Virus record (IMG/VR): IMGVR_UViG_3300021379_002068
Coordinates: 1-31,686 of that record
Source: a virus
Reading direction: 5' to 3' (one strand)
DNA: 31,686 nt
The translations under genes were made by a program, and so were the position numbers. The notes under the pieces are model-generated. The model did not search any database. It worked only from the letters and a program-made list of their open reading frames with translations, and was not told where the DNA came from. This document shows, piece by piece, positions 25,271 through 31,686 of this stretch. Every line of letters begins with the position of its first letter. The stretch's first letter is position 1.

Positions 25271-25717
25271 TTATTCGGTTGTACCAGGGGCTTTGTATTT
25301 GTCAAACTCATGCCCTTTGTTCTTATATATAGTAAGCACCTGATCGATGCCGTAAAGATCGATATCATGCTTTATCTGCTCGCACTTAGTCATATATTCG
25401 CCTACGCCGCATATTTGATTCTCTCTATACTCAAGCATTGGTTGAATATGTGTATTTTCAAACGTGGTTTTGCCAAAATGACACAATTTTTTACACATCC
25501 ATGTTTTCTTCAGTTTTGGTTTTTTTGTCGCTTTAATAACATCAAACTTATCTTTCAATAAACGTTCTGTAGAATACAAGTCCGAATCTTCGAAACATAT
25601 AGAGTATGGACCACCATCGTTAATAAAATATATAGAAAAAATCACATGCTTGATATGTGGATATATTTTTTTAATGGCATAATGATATATTTTAAGCTGT
25701 GGATCATGTTCTAGTTT
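25271..25717 (-). CDS. C-terminal part of an interrupted RecB/Cas4-like nuclease
   Basis: This segment lies in the same frame as the nuclease at 25718-26314 and follows its TAA directly. It begins KLEHDPQLKIYHYAIKK and continues YFINDGGPYSICFED, so it reads as the normal next strands of that protein. An independent start could only be the GTG at 25645, without a ribosome site. Conserved cysteines WMCKKLCHFG and CGVGEYMTKCEQ, together with Cys 17 of the first part, resemble the four-Cys arrangement that holds an iron-sulfur cluster in Cas4 and AddB-type nucleases. It ends KYKAPGTTE. I treat both parts as one gene of about 347 codons, split by a nonsense codon or read through. Confidence 0.7.
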   Translation of the reverse strand, partial: KLEHDPQLKIYHYAIKKIYPHIKHVIFSIYFINDGGPYSICFEDSDLYSTERLLKDKFDVIKATKKPKLKKTWMCKKLCHFGKTTFENTHIQPMLEYRENQICGVGEYMTKCEQIKHDIDLYGIDQVLTIYKNKGHEFDKYKAPGTTE

Positions 25718-26314
25718 TTATTGAGTTTTCTCTTCTCCCGTAGCCCAGTTGAGCCTTCTGCCTGTTTTCCAATCTATGATTTCTATAGTGTCTTCATTTG
25801 GTTGTGTTATAAGATCTATTGTACCTTTTAACGAAAGATATCCATCGATTTTCTTATCTCCTATATCATATTTATATTTAGCCCAAGGTTTTTCTATGGT
25901 AAAATCAAACATTTGCTCTGGATATAGAATATTTTTATTTCTTGGGTCAAACATACCATCATTAAAAGTTATTGCTTTATTGATCCAATCGGCACAGTCC
26001 TGCCTATCTTTTTTAGTCCATGAGTGATGCTGCGTATTCTCTGTATAATAATCATAAACTTTATTATATATGATAGACAGGTCGTAATTATTCACATCTA
26101 TATCGCCCGCTATGTCGTCATTATATATTTTAATATTGTCTTGTTGGTATTTCTTTATAAAAGCTAATATCTCTAGAGCTTTATGGACTATAGTACCCTT
26201 GTCTGCCTTCTTGCCCGATGGACCCCTCCAACCCAGATTATATTCGATAAAATATTGCTGCTGACACATATCATGAGCATTATAGCTCGATGATCTGAAA
26301 TATGTAATAATCAT
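25718..26314 (-). CDS. PD-(D/E)XK nuclease of the RecB/Cas4 type, N-terminal part
   Basis: 198 codons from ATG 26314, overlapping the upstream kinase stop as ATGA. SSSYNAHDMCQQQYF starts the family pattern (Cys 17 as possible cluster ligand). GTIVHKALEIL gives the His-containing motif, and LKGTIDLIT (Asp 167) and EIIDWKTGRR (Asp 181, Lys 183) are the catalytic core. Such enzymes trim DNA ends in recombination or packaging-related repair. The frame stops at TAA 25718-25720 after GEEKTQ. In homologs that I remember, this place reads GEEKTYEKL, so the TAA falls where a Glu codon is usual. A single GAA to TAA change would explain it. The catalytic residues are all in this part, but the cysteines and last strands are beyond the stop. 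Confidence 0.8.
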   Translation of the reverse strand: MIITYFRSSSYNAHDMCQQQYFIEYNLGWRGPSGKKADKGTIVHKALEILAFIKKYQQDNIKIYNDDIAGDIDVNNYDLSIIYNKVYDYYTENTQHHSWTKKDRQDCADWINKAITFNDGMFDPRNKNILYPEQMFDFTIEKPWAKYKYDIGDKKIDGYLSLKGTIDLITQPNEDTIEIIDWKTGRRLNWATGEEKTQ

Positions 26315-27039
26315 ACAAATAGTTTTCCTAAGATGGGTTTGAGAGACTTGAGATATTCCTGTAGTTCTATATTAGTATTATCAATGACATAATCAAAATT
26401 TGACCAATCATAATTTTCTTCATCTAAAATCGTTTCACTGATATGGTTAGAATTGTATGTATTTCTTTTCAACCTTAATGTTTTTCCTCCTATATTTTTT
26501 ATACTTTGCACCTCATTGGGAAATCTACAATCTGATATAATAATAATACGAGACGGGTTATGAATTATTTTATTTATAGTAGCAGACACCCACACATCAT
26601 CTTTTATTTGCCTAAAAATATCTGTGCCAATATATTGCATTATTTCTCTCGATGACGCATTATTACCATCAATCTGCAATTCTGTTAGATTATTTTTTTC
26701 CTCGTCTGAACCATAGCATTGATTATAGTTGAGTCCTAATATATTAATGCATATATCCTGTTTTAGTATATCTGCAAAATTATGTATTTTAATTACAGGG
26801 TCTAGTCTCTTAAAAACTTCATTAATGATAGTGTCTTTATTTTCCATACTTCTGTTACAAGGATCAAATACTCCTGAGTATTCTTTATTACCCAGAAGAT
26901 CGGAAACCAATATTCTACCACTATCATCCAGATATATGTGATCAGCAATTTTAAGATCAGACATTACTATGGAGACAAAAAAATTAGCAGCAGTACTTTT
27001 GCCAGATTGTTTTCTGCCCGATATGGCCAATATTTTCAT
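26311..27039 (-). CDS. Deoxynucleoside monophosphate kinase
   Basis: 242 residues starting MKILAISGRKQSGKST; the P-loop GRKQSGKST is at residues 8-16. MQYIGTDIFRQIKDDVWV and then RIIIISDCRFPNEVQSI are the family marks of phage dNMP kinases (T4 gene 1 type), including the DxRF(P)NE segment that closes over the substrate. The enzyme phosphorylates dNMPs to dNDPs and feeds the phage DNA synthesis pool. It overlaps both the primase gene and the nuclease gene by 4 bases (ATGA), so it is translated within the replication operon. Confidence 0.85.
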   Translation of the reverse strand: MKILAISGRKQSGKSTAANFFVSIVMSDLKIADHIYLDDSGRILVSDLLGNKEYSGVFDPCNRSMENKDTIINEVFKRLDPVIKIHNFADILKQDICINILGLNYNQCYGSDEEKNNLTELQIDGNNASSREIMQYIGTDIFRQIKDDVWVSATINKIIHNPSRIIIISDCRFPNEVQSIKNIGGKTLRLKRNTYNSNHISETILDEENYDWSNFDYVIDNTNIELQEYLKSLKPILGKLFV

Positions 27040-28214
27040 GAAAAAGCTCCGATAATTTGTGGTAATATATACTCTTCAATATCTTCTTTGCTCATTTCAG
27101 CAAGGTCGTTGTAATGATTAGGTAGTAATACATTGCTAATATTATGAGTTTTACAGAATCTGTTTTTTATTTTTTCGGAAGCGATAGCACCGGCTTCGTC
27201 ATTATCCATTATTGTTATAACATTCATAGCCCCGGTCATATCTATCAAAGCCTTTTGCTTATGTGATATGCTAGAACCAAAAATAGCTACACTATTATGT
27301 ATTTTCGCATTTTCTAGAGCCCAAACATTGCCTGGACTTTCCACTACAATAACAGTTAAAGATGATTGTATATGTGGTTTAGCTGACCACATGTTATATA
27401 AACAATTATCTGTTTTGAAATTTTTACTATGTTTCCATTTAGAGTGTCTATATTTCTGATGATCGTCTGGGCATTTTGTATTGTTATTATGATATGATCC
27501 GCATTGTTCACAAACTTCAAAAATACTCCTACCGGTACAGCCAATAAGATATTCGCCCTTTTCGTCGTATATAGGAACTACGGCCCTATGGCTCATTTCT
27601 TTTTTATCGTTATAGCATTCTCCAACATCATATTTTTTTAATATCTCTGCAGAAAATCCTCGACCTAAAAAATATTTAGAGGGTATGTCTAAAGACTTAA
27701 TAGCACTTTGTCTGGGTATTCTAACCACATCATCTATTTTGCTATCATTAATTTCGTTCATAGCTCTAACAAACATTGTCTTTTCTTGATTTTTCTTAAT
27801 GTTTAATAAAGCTTTGTCATTATCCTTATAGTTTAAAAATTCTTTGACAAATTTAATAGTTTCACTAAAAGAAACAGTATTATCACCAGATTTTTGCCAG
27901 TCATATTTTTGATGGGATAGACACCCCCTTATAAAACCAATGATAGAGCCTTTAAATACATGTTCACAATGTTGAGTATGACATGTCCAATTGCCCCTAT
28001 AATAGTCTCCAGCATGGTATAGATTTAAAGCTGAATTATTATCTCCTCCATGTATGGGACAACTTGCAAGGATCATTTTATCACATATTCTATAGTCATT
28101 AATATCTAAGGCCTCAAGCAACTGCTCTATGTCAGAACATAACATATCACACATATGCTTCAGTTCATTTTGATTATACGAACGGGATTTCTTCTTGATT
28201 GTCATCGTTGTCAT
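27036..28214 (-). CDS. dnaG: DnaG-type DNA primase
   Basis: 392 residues from ATG 28214 (ATG 28205 is an alternative), overlapping the helicase gene by 41 bases. The N-terminal zinc finger is of the CHC2 kind: Cys 52, His 55, Cys 78, Cys 83 (CPIHGG, CHTQHC). The catalytic TOPRIM centre has VIVVESPGN (Glu 292) and ITIMDNDEAG (Asp 337, Asp 339). A second Cys set in between (CEQC at 235-238, then Cys 248) is an extra zinc site in the RNA polymerase-like domain. The protein lacks the long C-terminal helicase-binding domain of cellular DnaG (about 580 residues in E. coli). It makes RNA primers for lagging-strand synthesis together with the adjacent DnaB-like helicase. Confidence 0.9.
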   Translation of the reverse strand: MTTMTIKKKSRSYNQNELKHMCDMLCSDIEQLLEALDINDYRICDKMILASCPIHGGDNNSALNLYHAGDYYRGNWTCHTQHCEHVFKGSIIGFIRGCLSHQKYDWQKSGDNTVSFSETIKFVKEFLNYKDNDKALLNIKKNQEKTMFVRAMNEINDSKIDDVVRIPRQSAIKSLDIPSKYFLGRGFSAEILKKYDVGECYNDKKEMSHRAVVPIYDEKGEYLIGCTGRSIFEVCEQCGSYHNNNTKCPDDHQKYRHSKWKHSKNFKTDNCLYNMWSAKPHIQSSLTVIVVESPGNVWALENAKIHNSVAIFGSSISHKQKALIDMTGAMNVITIMDNDEAGAIASEKIKNRFCKTHNISNVLLPNHYNDLAEMSKEDIEEYILPQIIGAFS

Positions 28215-29637
28215 TTATTCCAAATCCATTATTGGGGTTATTTGATAGTTCTAATTTTGTTTTACCTTCAACAATTTTGGCGCACCAGCCTTGCATGTGG
28301 CAATTAATATAATCATTGTCATCAAGCCCGCCGCCATGCCTGCTAACTACTGGTAATAGTTTTCTGTTACCGTTTTGTGGTCCGTCTTCTGCTATTTCTT
28401 CGTCTGTTTTTCTTTTGAAGATACTAAAATTGCTACAAAGCCAGATAATTCTATCGGAGCCACTAGCAGTATCTGTAGATTCTTTAGTAATACCATCTCT
28501 ATTTAATTGAACAAAAGCGACCATCGGTATTCTGTATTTAACAGCAAAGTTATGCAGCGTGGACATCATAAAGCCGAGCATCTGATATTCTTTCATATCT
28601 TGACTAATCCCTGCACTGTCCATCAATTTTAGATAATCGTAAAATATAACACAATCTTTTGCTGTTCCGTCGCTATTCAGTCCTACTTCCTTATATATCC
28701 ATCTTTTCATAATCGACAACTGTTCATCGAAAGGTTTACCAGCAATCGTTTTATAATAAAGAGGCGTCTCTTTAAGTTGCGACACGGCCTTTTCTATTTT
28801 TTTTGTTGCGTCGTTAGAATTTTGAAATTTGCCAGTCTCTATTTTTTGCATCTCTATTTCTGATAGCATAGCTATAAGTCTATTAAAATGATCTTCTTTT
28901 GACATTTCCGTATCCATGTTCAGCACAGGGATTTTAAACTTATTTGCAATATGAAAACCCATATTATCGGCTAATAATGTTTTGCCTGTTTTAGGTCTGG
29001 CCGCAATAACATTAATAGTACCCTTCCTTAAGCCTCCACCTATAGCTTGATCATACACCGGAAAACCGGTTGCAATACCCACTTGATCTATTGGGTTTTC
29101 CTTAAGGTATTCTATATATTCATCAATATTTTCAGCAACACTGAACGGTTGATTTTCAGGTTCCTGATTCAAAGATTCTGTAAAATGAAAAATAGGATCT
29201 TCTACTTTGCTTAATATACTGCTTATTGTTTCATTTCCATTGATATCCAGTAGCCCCTTTTTGATTTCGTCCAAATGAGCATACATACTTCTAGCGATTG
29301 ATAGTTTCTTTATTTTGGCTGCAAATTTTTTGAGATTGCTTTTATCCGCAGGAAAACTTATAATGGCTTTCAGATGCTCTATCTCTGATTTTTGAGATAA
29401 AATGTTTTCAATACCCAATTCTTTTGCTGTAGACAAAATAGAAGCTAAATCTAATACAGTCTTTTCCTGGTTGCTATATATGGTTTTGATACATTTATAT
29501 ATGTATTGATTACTATCAACGGTAAATACAGATTCGTCCAGTATATCTGCTACATCAATATATGAATCTTCACCACCGGAAAATATACAAGCCAGCACGG
29601 CACGTTCAGAAGAAACATCACACAATATTTTTGACAT
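28174..29637 (-). CDS. dnaB: Replicative DNA helicase, DnaB type
   Basis: 487 residues, starting at ATG 29637 (MSKILCDVSSERAVLA), five bases after the upstream stop; nine earlier codons in frame overlap the preceding gene. The N-terminal ~140 residues are the helical DnaB_N collar domain. After a linker comes the RecA-like motor: GGGLRKGTINVI, Walker A ARPKTGKT (about 213-220), MDTEMS with catalytic Glu, Walker B VIFYDYLKLMD (about 330-340), FVQLNRD, and SDRIIW near the arginine finger. It unwinds DNA at the fork. The C-terminal ~30 residues are acidic and Asn-rich (NDNDDNQEEIPFV), possibly for partner contact. The 3' end overlaps the primase start. Confidence 0.9.
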   Translation of the reverse strand: MSKILCDVSSERAVLACIFSGGEDSYIDVADILDESVFTVDSNQYIYKCIKTIYSNQEKTVLDLASILSTAKELGIENILSQKSEIEHLKAIISFPADKSNLKKFAAKIKKLSIARSMYAHLDEIKKGLLDINGNETISSILSKVEDPIFHFTESLNQEPENQPFSVAENIDEYIEYLKENPIDQVGIATGFPVYDQAIGGGLRKGTINVIAARPKTGKTLLADNMGFHIANKFKIPVLNMDTEMSKEDHFNRLIAMLSEIEMQKIETGKFQNSNDATKKIEKAVSQLKETPLYYKTIAGKPFDEQLSIMKRWIYKEVGLNSDGTAKDCVIFYDYLKLMDSAGISQDMKEYQMLGFMMSTLHNFAVKYRIPMVAFVQLNRDGITKESTDTASGSDRIIWLCSNFSIFKRKTDEEIAEDGPQNGNRKLLPVVSRHGGGLDDNDYINCHMQGWCAKIVEGKTKLELSNNPNNGFGINDNDDNQEEIPFV

Positions 29638-29642
29638 GAATT

Positions 29643-30062
29643 TTATCCAGCCTTTGAGGAACAACTATTGCATTTATATCTATCTTTAGTATCTACTAGT
29701 AAACTAGACGGTATGGTTTCTTTAACACCGCATACACGACATACTACATTTACCTTATTTTGTTTTCTTATTCTGGGTGTTTTTGGATGCTGACGCAAAA
29801 GCTTGTCAACCTCCACATCTCCTTTATGCATATTCTTTTCTGCCATATCATCGAATCTGTTCACCAGATGTTGATTGCTGGTTGGGTTTCTATCACTACT
29901 GAAAATTTTCCTACGACTCTTGGTATTTATATTAGATTTATCGTTTTCTTTTGCATTATTGGTAACACTAGCATCATCTTTATCATCATCTACTAAATTT
30001 TGCAGTGCCGATATTAATTGTTTCAGAGCTTCTTTGTTGTTAAGAATATCATTGATTTCCAT
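29643..30062 (-). CDS. Zinc-ribbon protein of the replication operon, unknown role
   Basis: 139 residues; AAAGGTG lies 4 bases before the ATG. The N-terminal 40 residues are helical, the middle (about 40-100) is charged and probably disordered, and the C-terminal 40 residues hold a zinc ribbon: CRVCGVKETIPSSLL then YKCNSC. The position right before the helicase gene could suggest a helicase-loading or primosome-assembly role, or transcription regulation. No similarity to known loaders is visible. The function is therefore open. Confidence 0.6.
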   Translation of the reverse strand: MEINDILNNKEALKQLISALQNLVDDDKDDASVTNNAKENDKSNINTKSRRKIFSSDRNPTSNQHLVNRFDDMAEKNMHKGDVEVDKLLRQHPKTPRIRKQNKVNVVCRVCGVKETIPSSLLVDTKDRYKCNSCSSKAG

Positions 30063-30540
30063 GGTTCACCTTTGCTTTCTGAACATTGATCATTGTGTCT
30101 GCTAGATTTTTTATATTGTTAGCTATATAAGATAGTCTGTCGGAACGCTGTTTGGCGTACACCTTGACCTTTTGTAAGGAGGTGGCTCTTGAATTGTTTT
30201 TTATAGCTTGATATGATTTTTCTATATAACCATATCCTTTATAATTATTGATTTCCTCTGAAATAACCATTTTAATATTTTCTTCAACCCAGTTTAATCT
30301 TGATAATTCTCTATTGATAGATCTTTGTATATGGAAAGCATATTGAGCAAGTCTGTAGCTTATCTCTGCACAATCAATGGGAGTCAATTTTTCAATATCC
30401 GTTCTGTTCATGGATAAATAGTTTTGTAATTCACTCTCGGGCATAGACTCTGCCATATACGTAGGCAGACCTAGACTGTTTTCGTATTCATCTAGGATTT
30501 TATCCCAATGTGATATTTCTTCTTTAGTTGTTTGAGTCAT
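30049..30540 (-). CDS. Helical phage protein of unknown function
   Basis: 163 residues starting MTQTTKEEISHW; overlaps both neighbours (by 17 and 14 bases). It is almost all helix. Landmarks are LPTYMAESMPESELQNYL, then PIDCAEISYRLAQYAFHIQRSINRE (here cut as CAEISYRLAQYAFHIQRSIN), then LSYIANNIKNLADTM. It has no Cys-pair metal site and no catalytic motif. I recall similar proteins beside phage recombination genes without a set role. Between a nuclease and the helicase, it could be a recombination mediator or scaffold. Confidence 0.55.
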   Translation of the reverse strand: MTQTTKEEISHWDKILDEYENSLGLPTYMAESMPESELQNYLSMNRTDIEKLTPIDCAEISYRLAQYAFHIQRSINRELSRLNWVEENIKMVISEEINNYKGYGYIEKSYQAIKNNSRATSLQKVKVYAKQRSDRLSYIANNIKNLADTMINVQKAKVNHGNQ

Positions 30541-30940
30541 TGATTATGTTTTCCCATTGTGTATCTGTTTTATCAAAAGGTAATACAATTAATTCAATAT
30601 TATTGATTTCGCACCACTCTATTTTTTCCTGATCCCTCTTTTTGTGCTTCATAAAGCCCATCATATTTTGATGGTAGTAAGGAACAAATTTGTAATGCTG
30701 CTCACCGTGAACTTCTATACATTTTCTATTTAATGGTAAATAAAAATCTAGAAATAAATTTTCTGTTTTTCTTAATGGTATCTTTACCTCCTCCAAAATC
30801 TGAAATGTTGGATACAGGGAGTGTATAATCTTACGAGCCCTCAAGTGTAATTCTGATTTATTACCTCTAGAGCCTCTAGCTATAGCTCCTGTGAGTCTCC
30901 ATTGAACATTATTACCATCAAGATCCACCACTGTCTGCAT
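30524..30940 (-). CDS. PD-(D/E)XK-type endonuclease, single domain
   Basis: 138 residues; the ATG overlaps the recombinase stop as TGATG. NKSELHLRARKII gives the first acidic residue, ENLFLDFYLP the second, and KCIEVHGEQHY the third; the final strand is IELIVLPF. This is the same order as the C-terminal domain of the gene at 13046-13840, with EVH in place of EVD, so the two nucleases belong to one broad family (VSR/DUF559-like). It probably cuts DNA in recombination or replication repair, given its link to the RecA-like gene. It has no HTH or NUMOD part, so it need not be a homing enzyme. Confidence 0.7.
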   Translation of the reverse strand: MQTVVDLDGNNVQWRLTGAIARGSRGNKSELHLRARKIIHSLYPTFQILEEVKIPLRKTENLFLDFYLPLNRKCIEVHGEQHYKFVPYYHQNMMGFMKHKKRDQEKIEWCEINNIELIVLPFDKTDTQWENIINDSNN

Positions 30941-31686
30941 CAGCTTATACCCATCGTGTTTCTAAACTCAGCATACAGTCTATCATATGCTTCTGGATTG
31001 TCAAGTATATATTGTCTTAATTTTTCGGTGCCTTGCATTTTAGGTTTGTCTTCTTCCGTCGTGATTGTATACCAAGATCCACCCTTGGATATAATACCCA
31101 GATCAATACATAAATTAAGAAGCTCCATGGGTTTATCAACACCGTAGCCGTATCTAATAAAACTTTTTGTTACTCCTCCAGGAGGGCCGAGAGCAGAACA
31201 TAGCACCTGCCAATCAACCTCTTGCCCTATTTGAGGGCCGTCAGCAGTGGCTGACCACGGCTTGAACATTTTGGCCTTTAGCTTTATATCTGTTTGATAA
31301 GCAACAGACTGACCTGATTTTTCTTTCCATTCTACATTGCCATACCCTGGATTACCCATTAAATGCGTAATACCTATTACAATACACTGATTCACTGGTA
31401 TGACATTAGCAACTTTTCGGCAGAATTTTGCTAATAATTTAGCTCCGTCAGCTCTTTGCATCTTAGACATATCCGAAGTAATTTCCGCCTCTGTACATAA
31501 TGCCGAATAAGAGTCTATAATTAATACGCATCCCGGTTCTTCGTTAATAATTCTTTCGGCAATTTGTAAATATTCTTCTGCATGTAAAATTTTCCCTTGC
31601 TGAGATCCTATCACATCAAATCTCTCTAAATCTAATCCACTGATACCTTCAAGATCTCTTTTTTTTAATCTACCTTCTATGTTTAG
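30940..31686 (-). CDS. RecA-like recombinase, 5' end outside the window
   Basis: The frame is open to the right edge, so 248 residues are visible and the start is missing; a GTG at 31614 is internal. Walker B is CVLIIDSYSAL. INPVN-like VIPVNQCIVIGITHL and the DNA-binding loop region GYGNVEWKEKSGQSVAYQTDIKLK follow as in RecA/RadA/UvsX proteins. A winged-helix-like end (LCIDLGIISKGGSWYTI) follows the core, as in RecA C-terminal regions. Walker A lies upstream of the window. It pairs homologous DNA in phage recombination-dependent replication and repair. Whether it is nearer RecA or UvsX cannot be settled from this part. Confidence 0.85.
   Translation of the reverse strand, partial: LNIEGRLKKRDLEGISGLDLERFDVIGSQQGKILHAEEYLQIAERIINEEPGCVLIIDSYSALCTEAEITSDMSKMQRADGAKLLAKFCRKVANVIPVNQCIVIGITHLMGNPGYGNVEWKEKSGQSVAYQTDIKLKAKMFKPWSATADGPQIGQEVDWQVLCSALGPPGGVTKSFIRYGYGVDKPMELLNLCIDLGIISKGGSWYTITTEEDKPKMQGTEKLRQYILDNPEAYDRLYAEFRNTMGIS

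Noticed and set aside
20823-26314. Recoded TAG or TAA (alternative genetic code)
   Set aside because: TAA, TAG and TGA each end several genes here right at the next start codon (for example TAG at 4473 and 12041, TAA at 12366 and 23364, TGA at 11700 and 26311), so all three act as stops.
1-31686. tRNA or other structural RNA genes
   Set aside because: Intergenic gaps are under about 60 bases and none can form a cloverleaf by eye.
1-31686. Bacterial chromosome or integrated plasmid
   Set aside because: The mix of giant structural proteins, a dNMP kinase of T4 type, compact replication genes and overlapping starts is that of a phage; no host housekeeping genes are seen.

Overview
This window reads as part of a large, AT-rich tailed-phage (Caudoviricetes) genome. 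It is densely packed: most genes overlap or abut, and no gap exceeds about 60 bases. It has two divergent functional halves. The replication genes recall marine T4-like phages and their relatives, but that is from memory of family motifs, not a search. A consensus sigma-70-type promoter upstream of ssb points to a bacterial host. Taxonomy and host cannot be fixed from the sequence alone.

Layout. Positions 1-12043 (+ strand) are a late structural block. It has a 5'-truncated virion-type protein, a second large protein broken by a frameshift (1465-4475, with a DnaJ-like CxxCxGxG zinc motif), a giant 2405-residue protein and a small Cys-rich protein. This block converges, with a 3-base gap, on a minus-strand block that runs to the right edge. 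Read in its own direction from the right edge, the minus-strand block holds: a RecA-like recombinase (5' cut off), a PD-(D/E)XK-type nuclease, a helical unknown, a zinc-ribbon protein, DnaB-like helicase, DnaG-like primase, dNMP kinase, a RecB/Cas4-like nuclease, the N-terminal half of a DNA polymerase III alpha subunit, a small protein, a DEDDh proofreading exonuclease, the C-terminal half of Pol III alpha, and ssb. Then comes a surface-sugar-type cluster (glycosyltransferases, a nucleotidyltransferase-like and a methyltransferase-like protein; 13812-20320). It ends with an HTH plus nuclease gene, a protein with an annealing-protein-like motif, and a zinc-ribbon protein.

How it works together. 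The minus block encodes most of a replisome: loader-independent helicase and primase, a bacterial-type polymerase with its own proofreader, SSB, a nucleotide-pool kinase and recombination nucleases. The most unusual point is that Pol III alpha is split into two genes just after the third catalytic aspartate, with the exonuclease gene between them and no intein visible. The N-terminal half also has an in-frame TAG inside its first PHP metal motif, beside a 9-base insertion. The gene just upstream, a RecB-like nuclease, has an in-frame TAA. Together with the structural-gene frameshift, three conserved genes are interrupted. TAA, TAG and TGA all serve as ordinary stops elsewhere, so this is not simple codon reassignment. 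The choices are sequence error, decay, or recoding.
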